This document shows, piece after piece, positions 9,904 through 18,360 of a stretch of DNA of 64,000 nt. The stretch comes from Aestuariibaculum sediminum (lineage in GTDB: Bacteria; Bacteroidota; Bacteroidia; Flavobacteriales; Flavobacteriaceae), in the NCBI RefSeq assembly GCF_014596945.1, contig NZ_JACVXB010000003.1, forward strand, positions 496,001 through 560,000, in the 5' to 3' direction. Numbering within the stretch: position 1 is the stretch's first letter; every line of letters begins with the position of its first letter. The notes beneath the pieces were generated by a model, which had not been told where the DNA came from, did not search any database, and saw only the letters and a list, made by a program, of their open reading frames with translations. The position numbers were made by a program, and so were the translations under genes.

Positions 9904-11154
9904 ATGAAAATTAATAGCTGGCTCGTTTTACATATTTTCCTTTTTTCCTTTCTTGGATTCTCTCAAGTTGAAGAAACAAATCCGCCAGATTACATCAAAA
10001 CCATCAATTTTAAAGGCAATACTCCCGAAACACAATTACCCATATTACGGCTTGGCGAACATCTCATTTTAGAATTTGACGCCCTAAATGGCCTAGAGGA
10101 AGATTATTATTACAAAATTGACCATTATAATTACGATTGGACACCTTCGGTTTTATTAAAATCTGAATACCTAACTGGATTTGACAATCAGCGTATTCGA
10201 GATTATGAAAACTCGTATAATACCTATCAAATTTATTCCCACTACAAGCTTAGTATTCCCAATCAATTCACTAAAGAAATAAAACTTTCTGGTAATTATA
10301 TACTTTCCATATTTAACAGCTATAATGAGCTCATATTTTCAAGGAAATTTATGGTTTACGAAGAACAATCTGGGGTTGGCGTAAGCATTAAACGCTCAAG
10401 ATCCATCGAGCATTTAGATGAAAAACAGCGTGTAGACATTGTTATAAACCCAAACGGATCAGCATTTAACAACCCCATGCAAACCGTTAAGGTTATGATT
10501 GTTCAAAACAACAATTTAAATACTGCTATTTTAGGACTAAAGCCACTTTACACCATTGGAAAACAACTCATATATAAATACGACACCGAAACCAGTTTCT
10601 GGGGAGGCAATGAGTTTTTGTATTTTGAAAACAAGGATGTCAGGGGGGCAAATACAGGAGTGCAGCGAATAGATTTAAAAGATGTTTACCACAATTACTT
10701 GTTTACAAACATTCCAAGATACAACAGGCCTTACACGTACAATCCTGACATTAACGGCAATTACGTAATTACCAATATAGATGCAGAAAACCCTAGTATT
10801 GAAGCTGATTATGTATGGATACATTTTTCGCTCGTCGCAGACGACAATTACAGAAACAAAAACATACATGTATATGGCAACTTTAACAATTACGTTATTG
10901 AGGATAACACACAATTAATTTACGACGAGAGCCGCGACATATTTTCCACTTCTTTATTACTAAAACAGGGGTTTTATAATTATAAATATGTTGTTGTAAA
11001 CAGTAATAACACCATCGATCATGGGGCTGTAAGTGGTAATTTTTATCAAACTGAAAACAACTACAAAGTAATCGTTTATTATCGTGATTTGGGCGCTCGA
11101 TATGATAAGATTATTGGTGTAGGCGAAGGAAGCTCAGTTAATATTTCTAACTAA
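9904..11154 (+). CDS. Type IX secretion system plug protein (DUF5103)
   Basis: The 416-residue protein has an N-terminal signal peptide (cleavage near GFSQ, residue 21) and the DUF5103 pattern, including PILRLGEHLILEFD and YYYKIDHYNYDW. From family knowledge, the Flavobacterium johnsoniae homologue binds the periplasmic end of the giant SprA translocon pore and closes it when PorV is absent. It therefore acts in the periplasm as a gate of T9SS. A lone upstream promoter is visible, and apaG follows on the same strand, a neighbour I recall from other flavobacteria. The function assignment rests on recalled family resemblance, not on a search. Confidence 0.85.
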   Translation: MKINSWLVLHIFLFSFLGFSQVEETNPPDYIKTINFKGNTPETQLPILRLGEHLILEFDALNGLEEDYYYKIDHYNYDWTPSVLLKSEYLTGFDNQRIRDYENSYNTYQIYSHYKLSIPNQFTKEIKLSGNYILSIFNSYNELIFSRKFMVYEEQSGVGVSIKRSRSIEHLDEKQRVDIVINPNGSAFNNPMQTVKVMIVQNNNLNTAILGLKPLYTIGKQLIYKYDTETSFWGGNEFLYFENKDVRGANTGVQRIDLKDVYHNYLFTNIPRYNRPYTYNPDINGNYVITNIDAENPSIEADYVWIHFSLVADDNYRNKNIHVYGNFNNYVIEDNTQLIYDESRDIFSTSLLLKQGFYNYKYVVVNSNNTIDHGAVSGNFYQTENNYKVIVYYRDLGARYDKIIGVGEGSSVNISN

Positions 11155-11261
11155 TCCTTACAGTTAAACTACTTTTTTTCATACAACGTGTAAAATATTG
11201 TATTTAACAACTATTATTTCTTATTTTAGCATTAAAACAATACTTTATCATCTTTTTATCA

Positions 11262-11648
11262 ATGGTTCACTTAGTTACAAGAGGCATAAAAATATCGGTA
11301 GAAACAACCTACGAAGGATCTTTTTACCGAGACTATAAAATTCAATATGCTTTTGGCTATACTGTAACGATAGAAAACCAAAGTCAAGATGCTGTTCAGC
11401 TAAATTCCAGACATTGGGAAATTTACGATGCCTTAAATAATATTGAAATCGTAAACGGCGAAGGTGTTATAGGCAAAACCCCAATTATTCAACCTGGAGA
11501 ATCGCACACCTATAATTCCGGTTGTTTATTGTCATCCCCTTTTGGCGCTATGAAAGGGTTTTACAACATGCTAAATTTCACAACATCACGCATTTTTAAA
11601 GTGACCATCCCTACCTTTAAATTAGAAGCACCATTTGCGATAAATTAA
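11262..11648 (+). CDS. apaG: ApaG domain protein
   Basis: The 128-residue protein matches the ApaG (DUF525) beta-sandwich: VTRGIKISVETTYEG at the start, the motif NSRHWEIYD near 48-56, and SGCLLSSPFGAMKGFY at 86-101. ApaG is linked in enterobacteria to Co2+/Mg2+ efflux phenotypes and diadenosine tetraphosphate metabolism, but its biochemical role is unsettled. It is a single-domain cytoplasmic protein of normal length. It lies 107 bp after the plug gene and 18 bp before the DUF2007 gene, so it is probably cotranscribed with the latter. Confidence 0.93.
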   Translation: MVHLVTRGIKISVETTYEGSFYRDYKIQYAFGYTVTIENQSQDAVQLNSRHWEIYDALNNIEIVNGEGVIGKTPIIQPGESHTYNSGCLLSSPFGAMKGFYNMLNFTTSRIFKVTIPTFKLEAPFAIN

Positions 11649-11666
11649 ATCTAAAACCCTAAAAAC

Positions 11667-11879
11667 ATGAAGTTTATCACTATAAAAAAATCTCATTTTG
11701 AAACCGATTTACTTATTCTTAAAGGTAGATTAGAATCAGAAGGCATTGTTTGCTTTTTAAAAAATCAATACACGACTCAAACTATGAACTACATGCCCAC
11801 CTTCGAGGTTGAACTACAAGTTTTAGAAAAAGATTTAGAGCAAGTTCAAAACCTCATATTGGAAATAGAAAATAATTAA
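11667..11879 (+). CDS. DUF2007 small protein (putative signal-transducing)
   Basis: This 70-residue protein begins MKFITIKKSHFETDLLILKGRLESEGI, the DUF2007 pattern of a small alpha/beta fold in which a helix runs after the first strand and the protein closes with a strand and helix (EVELQVLEKDLEQVQNLI). The family is described as putative signal-transducing and has no proven ligand. It follows apaG closely and converges with the DUF6695-like gene (stop to stop 7 bp). No signal peptide or membrane segment. Confidence 0.8.
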   Translation: MKFITIKKSHFETDLLILKGRLESEGIVCFLKNQYTTQTMNYMPTFEVELQVLEKDLEQVQNLILEIENN

Positions 11880-11886
11880 CAAATGA

Positions 11887-12636
11887 TTAGTGCACTCTTT
11901 CGAATCTGAAAAGTTCTCCTTTCTGTTTAACATGAAAGAATTTACAATTTGAATAATGCACAAATTCAAAATATTCATCATAATTAAATTCTGGATTTTC
12001 ACTTTTAAATACAGCATCAACATCAATTTTCCCATAAGGCGAAATACGTCTGAATTTAAAATGAAAAGGATGCTCCAAATCATGTAACTCAAACCAGGCT
12101 CCCGCAGCTATACCCGACAACCACTGGGCTTTTTCATGAACACCACGAACTGGTTTAGGATGTAAAGTTCCAGTAAAACTTGGATTAAAATTAGGCAATC
12201 GATCTAAAAAACAGCGAACATTTTCACTAAATTGAGAGCCTTTAAACCGGTAAACAACACCTTGCTCCGTAACTTCAAACACCTGATTTTCTGTATCGGC
12301 TAAAAGCACATTACCGACTGTACTCGGCGTAAACCACTTCGATCGAACTAATCGTCGCTTTATTTTATAGTTCGTCACCGAATTTATCAAAGTATCAGTT
12401 ACAAACCGGGCACAATTACAAGCATCTTTTATAAAAGCAGCATATCTTATAAATTCTTTCTTTTGCATTTTGGTAATATGATGTCTTGCGCTTATGTAAT
12501 CTATAGCAGTACAAACCGACGCCACCAATTTACCATCGCCATGGGTTAATTTGGGGTGCGTTCCTAAAAATTTCAATATATCATGTAAATTAAGAATCTT
12601 ATCATTCTCAATAACCGCCTTTAATGGAAAATTCAA
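11887..12636 (-). CDS. C-terminal part of a frameshifted DUF6695-like protein
   Basis: Open frame of 249 residues starting at a TTG whose last two bases belong to the TGA stop of the upstream frame (TTGA overlap). The content (THPKLTHGDGKLVASVC, NCARFVTDTLINS, KWFTPSTVG) continues the sequence of the upstream frame without gap, and I associate the combined protein with the flavobacterial DUF6695 family (about 340 aa). The simplest reading is loss of one T in GATTTGAATTTT, giving GATTGAATTTT. Function is unknown. A genuine two-gene arrangement with coupled translation is the alternative. Confidence 0.6.
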   Translation of the reverse strand: MNFPLKAVIENDKILNLHDILKFLGTHPKLTHGDGKLVASVCTAIDYISARHHITKMQKKEFIRYAAFIKDACNCARFVTDTLINSVTNYKIKRRLVRSKWFTPSTVGNVLLADTENQVFEVTEQGVVYRFKGSQFSENVRCFLDRLPNFNPSFTGTLHPKPVRGVHEKAQWLSGIAAGAWFELHDLEHPFHFKFRRISPYGKIDVDAVFKSENPEFNYDEYFEFVHYSNCKFFHVKQKGELFRFERVH

Positions 12637-12881
12637 TCGTTATCTGTATCACGTCCCCGAACACGACCAGTAGGTTCGGGTGTTATGTACCTACCAAAAT
12701 CGTGATATTCTAAAATGCCTGTTGACTTATTAATTAAAACTAAAGCGGCATGACCTGCTCTTAAGTAATTTTTTCTTCCGACACCAATAAATCGCAATAG
12801 CGGCGAAAACCATTCTTTAGAAACCATAACTATTGTTTCTGGATAGGCCAAAGTTAAAATGATACCTGTACTATTCTTCAT
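12633..12881 (-). CDS. N-terminal part of a frameshifted DUF6695-like protein
   Basis: An 82-residue piece starting at ATG 12881 (MKNSTGIILTLAYPETIVM), overlapping the end of the NRDE gene by 11 bp. It ends RVRGRDTDND at a TGA that overlaps the TTG of the following frame. Joining the frames gives RDTDNDLNFPLKAV, a smooth continuation. The longer reading from 12923 would bury its first 14 codons in the NRDE gene and is unlikely. The function of the family is unknown to me. Confidence 0.55.
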   Translation of the reverse strand: MKNSTGIILTLAYPETIVMVSKEWFSPLLRFIGVGRKNYLRAGHAALVLINKSTGILEYHDFGRYITPEPTGRVRGRDTDND

Positions 12882-13599
12882 CAACTGTTTGAGGAAGTTT
12901 AAAAGTTTGAAGATAACTGGCATTGTTTTGCAAGTTTTCGTAATACATTACAACCCCATGATTCAACTTTTCAATTTGAGTTATACTTGTTGTTTTTACA
13001 AAGCCACGGTTCATAACAACCCCATAATCTGATGAGTCATCTCCGCCAACTTTATGAAATTCTAAAATGCTTTTTGATGTTAATTCACTCTCTGAGACAA
13101 ATGCATCAAACCACTTACAACGCTCCTTTTTCATAACATCGGTATATAAAGTTGTCGACGACCAAATGTGTTCTTTTAAAGGTAAAGATTTTAAATGCGA
13201 TTCTACCCCATCCCAGACCAATTCATAAAACGATAAACCATCAGTCCAATCAACAATAATCATAGTAAACGGTTCAATATCGTTCAAATTATATTGCTTT
13301 ATTTCTTCCTTAAAAAACTCAAAAGATAATACATCTAAAGCTACAATACCGCGACTAAGGCGATAACTGGTTTTTCGTTCATGCAAATCGAAACCACCAT
13401 TTAAGACACATACAACTCTGTTAAATTCGCTAACTCCTACCCAAGTACCACCAGATTGTTTGTCCTTTGGAAATAGAAGTTTCGTGTTATTTTTTGAATA
13501 AATTTTTGGAGGAAATGAGATTCTTTCAGGAGCCTCATCTCTGTTTGAAGTTAAAACAAAATTATGTTCCCCGATGGGAACTAACGTTACTGTACACAT
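12871..13599 (-). CDS. NRDE/TANGO2 family protein
   Basis: The 242-residue protein starts MCTVTLVP and has the family signature S-N-R-D-E at 18-22, followed by SGGTWVGVSEFNRVVCVLNGG (about 49-69). TANGO2-type proteins have an Ntn-hydrolase-like fold with a second-position cysteine, here C2; the human member has been linked to haem and lipid handling, and the bacterial role is unclear. It is cytoplasmic, with no leader peptide. It is the first gene of a two-gene unit with the DUF6695-like gene, which overlaps its 3' end. Confidence 0.85.
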   Translation of the reverse strand: MCTVTLVPIGEHNFVLTSNRDEAPERISFPPKIYSKNNTKLLFPKDKQSGGTWVGVSEFNRVVCVLNGGFDLHERKTSYRLSRGIVALDVLSFEFFKEEIKQYNLNDIEPFTMIIVDWTDGLSFYELVWDGVESHLKSLPLKEHIWSSTTLYTDVMKKERCKWFDAFVSESELTSKSILEFHKVGGDDSSDYGVVMNRGFVKTTSITQIEKLNHGVVMYYENLQNNASYLQTFKLPQTVDEE

Positions 13600-13699
13600 G
13601 TAAATTATAGTCTGCTATCTATTTTGCAACTTACAAAATTCTACGAAATTTTAACAGGTTTTTGACAATTCCTTCACCAATAAACTCCTTTAAAAATCC

Positions 13700-13707
13700 T
13701 AAATTTG
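13700..13707 (+). promoter_or_regulatory. Promoter -7 box of pruA
   Basis: TAAATTTG, an exact match to TAnnTTTG, 39 bp upstream of the pruA ATG. No TTTG at the usual -33 spacing. Confidence 0.6.
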
Positions 13708-13746
13708 CAAGGAACATAAAACATACAAAACTAAAACACTCGTAAT

Positions 13747-15375
13747 ATGGGAAAAGGATTTTTCAACGTACCAGTTGCTGTTAACGAACCAGTTAAATCA
13801 TATGCGCCGGGAACACCGGAACGCGATGCGGTATTAGCTGCATATAAAAACATGTATAATAGCACTGTTGACGTCCCGTTATACATAAATGGAGAATACG
13901 TAGAAACTGGAAACACCAGCACTATGTCGCCTCCTCACGATCACCAACACATTGTTGGAACGTATCACTTAGCGGAAAAATCTCATGTGGAAGATGCTAT
14001 TTCTACTGCTTTAGAAGCAAGAAAAGAATGGGCTTTAATGCCATGGGAACAGCGTGCTGCCATCTTTTTAAAAGCAGCAGAACTTGTTGCTGGCCCATAC
14101 CGTTATAAAATTAATGCTGCAACCATGATGGCGCAGTCTAAAAATATATTTCAAGCTGAAATTGACTCTGCTTGTGAACTTGTAGATTTTTTACGTTTTA
14201 ACGTACAATACATGACTGAAATTTACAGTGAACAACCAAAGAGCACCAGCGATGCCTGGAACCGTGTTGAATACAGACCTCTTGAAGGGTTTACTTACGC
14301 TGTAACACCATTTAACTTTACAGCTATCGCTGGAAACTTACCAGCTTGTATGGCTTTAATGGGTAATGTGGTAGTATGGAAACCTAGTGACAGCCAAGTG
14401 TATTCGGCTAAAGTTATCATGGATATTTTTGAGGAAGCTGGTGTACCACCAGGAGTTATTAACGTTGTTTTTGGAGATCCGGTAATGATTTCAGACACTG
14501 TATTATCACACCCAGATTTCTCAGGGCTTCATTTTACAGGTTCTACATTTGTATTTAAAGAACTTTGGAAGCAAATTGGTAATAACATTCACAATTATAA
14601 AACATACCCAAGAATTGTAGGAGAGACAGGTGGTAAAGATTTTATCATGGCTCACAAATCGGCAAACCCGAAGCAAGTTTCTACAGCCATAATTCGTGGC
14701 GCGTTCGAATTCCAAGGGCAAAAATGTAGCGCAGCTTCAAGAGCCTACATCCCTTCTAATATATGGGACGAAGTTAAATCTTTAATTATCGAAGATGTGA
14801 AATCATTTAGCATGGGATCACCAGAAGACATGAGTAACTTTATTACTGCTGTTATTCATGAAGGTTCTTTTGATAAATTAGCGAAATATATCGATCAGGC
14901 AAAAGCCGATGCCGATGCTGAAATCATTATTGGTGGTGGTTATGATAAAAGTAAAGGTTACTTTGTTGAACCTACTGTTATTGTTACAACAAACCCGAAT
15001 TATGTAACGATGGAAACCGAATTATTCGGCCCTGTTATCACCATTTATGTTTACGATGCAGAAAAATACTCTGAAACTTTAAAACTTGTTGACGCTACAA
15101 GTGAATATGCTTTAACTGGAGCTATTCTTTCGAAAGACAGATATGCTATTACTGAAGCAACAACTGCTTTACAAAACTGTGCTGGTAACTTCTATATAAA
15201 TGATAAGTGTACAGGTGCCGTGGTAGGTCAACAACCTTTTGGTGGTGCGCGTGCCTCAGGAACCAACGATAAAGCTGGTAGCCCACAAAACTTATTACGC
15301 TGGGTGTCGCCACGTTTAATAAAAGAAACATTTGTAACACCAACAGATTACAGATATCCATTTTTAGGAGAATAA
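13747..15375 (+). CDS. pruA: L-glutamate gamma-semialdehyde (1-pyrroline-5-carboxylate) dehydrogenase
   Basis: It oxidises glutamate semialdehyde to glutamate with NAD+, the second step of proline catabolism. The 542 residues form an aldehyde dehydrogenase with catalytic C327 (in GQKCSAAS) and general base E293 (in IVGETGGKD), and the pruA-type C-terminus GGARASGTNDKAGS. The length fits the stand-alone form, as opposed to the PutA fusion. It has its own -7 box and ends in a hairpin terminator, so it is monocistronic. The proline dehydrogenase partner is not adjacent. Confidence 0.96.
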   Translation: MGKGFFNVPVAVNEPVKSYAPGTPERDAVLAAYKNMYNSTVDVPLYINGEYVETGNTSTMSPPHDHQHIVGTYHLAEKSHVEDAISTALEARKEWALMPWEQRAAIFLKAAELVAGPYRYKINAATMMAQSKNIFQAEIDSACELVDFLRFNVQYMTEIYSEQPKSTSDAWNRVEYRPLEGFTYAVTPFNFTAIAGNLPACMALMGNVVVWKPSDSQVYSAKVIMDIFEEAGVPPGVINVVFGDPVMISDTVLSHPDFSGLHFTGSTFVFKELWKQIGNNIHNYKTYPRIVGETGGKDFIMAHKSANPKQVSTAIIRGAFEFQGQKCSAASRAYIPSNIWDEVKSLIIEDVKSFSMGSPEDMSNFITAVIHEGSFDKLAKYIDQAKADADAEIIIGGGYDKSKGYFVEPTVIVTTNPNYVTMETELFGPVITIYVYDAEKYSETLKLVDATSEYALTGAILSKDRYAITEATTALQNCAGNFYINDKCTGAVVGQQPFGGARASGTNDKAGSPQNLLRWVSPRLIKETFVTPTDYRYPFLGE

Positions 15376-15400
15376 AATTTTTCCATTATGATTATAAAAT

Positions 15401-15432
15401 AAAGCTCATCGAAATGATGAGCTTTATTTTTT
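15401..15432 (+). terminator. Terminator of pruA
   Basis: A 10-bp stem AAAGCTCATC / GATGAGCTTT with a 5-nt loop (GAAAT), followed by ATTTTTT. Confidence 0.9.
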
Positions 15433-15504
15433 CTATTAAAAATTAATTATCTTTCAACAAACTTTTTAAACATAAAAAGGCATATTTTTTGATAATACAT
15501 TTTT

Positions 15505-16464
15505 ATGAAAAAAACACTTTTAACCCTAATTTGCATTTCCTTAACCTTGTCATGCTTTAGTCAAGCTGGCAGACTTATACGTGAAGCCAGTAGAACAACT
15601 AATCTAGAAGAACGAATTAAACTTTACAGCGAAGCTATTGCTTTAGAGCCTGATAATTTAGACGCTTATTTCCTTCGAGGTCTAGCAAAAAATGATCTTG
15701 GTGATTTTCATGGCGCCATTATCGACTATTCGAAAATCATTTTATCTAAACCCGACCCAGATACTTATTTTAATCGCGGAAATTCTCGATACGCTTTAAA
15801 TGATTACTTTGGAGCAGAACAAGATTATGAGAAAGCCTTCGAAATGGACTCCAATTTTATCGATGCATTATACAGCTTAGGATGTGCTCAATACGAATTA
15901 GAAAAATACGAAGAAGCTATAAAAACGTTTTCTAAAGTTATTAGAGCGATTCCATTAGATACAGAAGCCTATTACCGTCGTGCAGACAGCTTTAAAGCAC
16001 TTAAAAATTATCCCGCAGCTTTAAATGATTATTCATTAGCAGTTAAAATCGACCAAACCTCATTAGCATACTACAATAGAGGTGTATTTTTGATGAGTAT
16101 TAATTATTATAAAGATGCATTAAGTGATTTTAAAGTAGCTTTAAGACGAGACAAAACAAACACTTTAGCTTATTTTTTTAAGGGGACTGCCAATTTATTA
16201 TTAGGAGAACACATGACTGCTTTAGAGGATTATAATACTGCTATTACGTTCGACTCAAAAGATTTTGACGCGTTGATTGGGTTATCCATAACATACTATA
16301 AACTGAATGATTATGAACAAGCTGAATTATTCTTTGAAAAAGCGAAAACAATTTTAGCACCTAACCAAACCGCAACTGAAATCACTCCATTTGAGGACAC
16401 CTATTGGTACACGAATCAATATTATTATTTTAAACAAATGTTTGAAAAACTAAACAAACTTTAA
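15505..16464 (+). CDS. Secreted tetratricopeptide repeat protein
   Basis: The 319-residue protein has a signal peptide (residues 1-20, ending SCFSQ) and then at least six TPR units, with repeats such as AYFLRGLAKNDLGDFHGAI, TYFNRGNSRYALNDYFGAE and AYYRRADSFKALKNYPAAL. TPR arrays are protein-binding scaffolds; periplasmic ones in this phylum often serve envelope complexes. The cysteine near the cleavage site has threonine at -3, so signal peptidase I processing is favoured over lipidation. It converges with rsmG with only 2 bp between stops. No specific partner can be named. Confidence 0.85.
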   Translation: MKKTLLTLICISLTLSCFSQAGRLIREASRTTNLEERIKLYSEAIALEPDNLDAYFLRGLAKNDLGDFHGAIIDYSKIILSKPDPDTYFNRGNSRYALNDYFGAEQDYEKAFEMDSNFIDALYSLGCAQYELEKYEEAIKTFSKVIRAIPLDTEAYYRRADSFKALKNYPAALNDYSLAVKIDQTSLAYYNRGVFLMSINYYKDALSDFKVALRRDKTNTLAYFFKGTANLLLGEHMTALEDYNTAITFDSKDFDALIGLSITYYKLNDYEQAELFFEKAKTILAPNQTATEITPFEDTYWYTNQYYYFKQMFEKLNKL

Positions 16465-16466
16465 TG

Positions 16467-17096
16467 TTAGCCTTTATATTTTATTGGTAAATGCACCACT
16501 TTTTTAGTTTCAAAAAAGTCTTCTGCGTAATAATCGCTTAAATTATAGATTGTAGCTGTTTTGTAATCCTGAAGTTCATCGGTTAAGTCGCCACCTTTTA
16601 AATATAAAATTCCATTTTTTAAATTGTGGTTTTGTGTTTTTGCGATTTTTCCTTTAATCCAATGCACGAAAGTTGGCATAGCAGCTACTGCCCTGCTAAC
16701 GATAAAATCGTATGTTTCATCTATTTCTTCAACACGACTATGGGTTGTTTTCACATTGGTAAGTCCTAAACCCTCCACAACCTCATTTACAACCTTAAGC
16801 TTTTTTGCTATACTATCGACCAAATGAAACGAACACTCGGGATAAAGAATAGCCAAAGGAATTCCCGGAAAGCCCCCTCCTGTACCTACATCCATAATTT
16901 TACTTCCATCTTTAAACCCGATCACTTTAGCAATACCTAACGAGTGTAATACATGTCGTAAGTACAATTCATCTATATCTTTTCTAGACACAACATTGAT
17001 CTTTAAATTCCAGTCCTGATATAAACTTTCAAGTAATTTAAATTTATCAATTTGATCTTGGGTTAAGTTTGGGAAGTATTTAAGTATAAGTTCCAT
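16467..17096 (-). CDS. rsmG: 16S rRNA (guanine-527-N7) methyltransferase
   Basis: RsmG methylates G527 of 16S rRNA using S-adenosylmethionine. From ATG 17096 the protein has 209 residues, starting MELILKYFPNLT, which matches the family; an upstream frame to 17135 adds 13 atypical residues. The SAM-binding motif I-M-D-V-G-T-G-G-G-F-P-G-I-P is at 67-80, and the typical WNLKINVVSRKD segment at 29-40. It is probably monocistronic. A TATTTTTG -7 box lies 18-25 bp upstream of the ATG, which supports the shorter start and a very short leader. Confidence 0.94.
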   Translation of the reverse strand: MELILKYFPNLTQDQIDKFKLLESLYQDWNLKINVVSRKDIDELYLRHVLHSLGIAKVIGFKDGSKIMDVGTGGGFPGIPLAILYPECSFHLVDSIAKKLKVVNEVVEGLGLTNVKTTHSRVEEIDETYDFIVSRAVAAMPTFVHWIKGKIAKTQNHNLKNGILYLKGGDLTDELQDYKTATIYNLSDYYAEDFFETKKVVHLPIKYKG

Positions 17097-17113
17097 TCGT
17101 GTTAAATTTTCAA

Positions 17114-17121
17114 CAAAAATA
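17114..17121 (-). promoter_or_regulatory. Promoter -7 box of rsmG
   Basis: Minus strand reads TATTTTTG (TAnnTTTG). A TTTG 23 bp further upstream may be the -33 element. Transcription would start about 10 nt before the ATG at 17096, which decides against the longer reading frame. Confidence 0.5.
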
Positions 17122-17178
17122 TACTTTTTAAACACATATTTTTACAAAAAAACGTTATAAGTTCAGGTCGTTTATACC

Positions 17179-17186
17179 TATCTTTG
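17179..17186 (+). promoter_or_regulatory. Promoter -7 box of the desaturase
   Basis: TATCTTTG, an exact match to TAnnTTTG, 54 bp upstream of the desaturase ATG. Confidence 0.6.
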
Positions 17187-17240
17187 CCGAAGGTATGATA
17201 GGCAAATTTTTCATTTAGTAATCATATTAAAATTTAAAGA

Positions 17241-18341
17241 ATGTCAAAACAATCACTTTCCTTTTCAAGAACAGATTCTGCTAAGTTTTTCAGAACACTT
17301 AACAAACGTGTAAACGAATACTTCAAAGAAAACAATGTAAAACGTACTGGGAATTGGAAACTATGGGTTAAAACTATTGTCATGTTTTCAATATTTTTAA
17401 CGCCTTACTTTTTATTATTAACATTAAACATCCCAGGTTGGGCGCAATTGCTATTAACCATTGTTATGGGAGTAGGAATGGCCGGCGTAGGCATGAATGT
17501 AATGCACGATGGCAACCATGGATCCTTTTCGAATAAAGAATGGATAAACCGTTTAATGGGTAGCAGTATTTATATACTGGCCGGAAATGTTTATAACTGG
17601 CAGGTACAACATAATGTACTACACCATACATACACCAATATTCACGGTATGGATGAAGATTTAGAAGCTGGACGCATTTTACGTTTCACAGAACATTCAG
17701 AATGGCGCTGGCATCACAAATTTCAGCATTATTACTCGGTTTTGCTTTACGGTTTATTAACCCTAAATTGGGCTATTACTACCGACTGGCAACAAATGCG
17801 ACGTTACATGAAACGTAAGTTATCTTATGGAAAATTCCCAAATCCAGTTTGGAACTGGAGCAAATTGGTTATTTCTAAATTAATTTACATTGCGATTTGG
17901 ATCATACTTCCTATGTTAATTTTAGATATTGCATGGTGGAAAATTTTAATTGGCTTTTTTATCATGCACTATACAGCAGGACTTATTTTAAGCGTAGTAT
18001 TTCAGTTAGCACATGTTATGGAAGAAGCCGAAATGCCTTTACCTGAAAAAGATGGTACCATGAAAAATACCTGGGCTATTCATCAATTAAAAACAACCGT
18101 TAACTTTGGTGCAAAAAGTCGAATTATCAACTGGTTTACTGGAGGTTTAAATCACCAGATAGAACACCATATCTTTCCACACATCAGTCATATCCATTAT
18201 GATAAAATTGGAAAAATCGTAAAAGAAACAGCAAAAGAATTCAACTTACCATATAACGAATATAAAACCACACGTAAAGCCATTCTTGCTCATTTTAAGC
18301 ATTTGAAAGAAATGGGAGCAAAACCAGCTTTACAAGTCTAA
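17241..18341 (+). CDS. Membrane fatty acid desaturase (front-end type)
   Basis: A di-iron membrane desaturase of 366 residues that would introduce double bonds into acyl chains to tune membrane fluidity. The three histidine boxes are H89-D-G-N-H93, H124-N-V-L-H128-H129 and Q306-I-E-H309-H310. Glutamine instead of histidine at the third box is the mark of the delta-5/delta-6 front-end subfamily. No cytochrome b5 domain is fused. Paired hydrophobic segments lie at about 45-85 and 205-255. It has its own promoter; aspC follows 19 bp later and may be cotranscribed. Substrate and regiochemistry cannot be read from sequence. Confidence 0.88.
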   Translation: MSKQSLSFSRTDSAKFFRTLNKRVNEYFKENNVKRTGNWKLWVKTIVMFSIFLTPYFLLLTLNIPGWAQLLLTIVMGVGMAGVGMNVMHDGNHGSFSNKEWINRLMGSSIYILAGNVYNWQVQHNVLHHTYTNIHGMDEDLEAGRILRFTEHSEWRWHHKFQHYYSVLLYGLLTLNWAITTDWQQMRRYMKRKLSYGKFPNPVWNWSKLVISKLIYIAIWIILPMLILDIAWWKILIGFFIMHYTAGLILSVVFQLAHVMEEAEMPLPEKDGTMKNTWAIHQLKTTVNFGAKSRIINWFTGGLNHQIEHHIFPHISHIHYDKIGKIVKETAKEFNLPYNEYKTTRKAILAHFKHLKEMGAKPALQV

Positions 18342-18360
18342 CCAAATTATTAATTACTAA

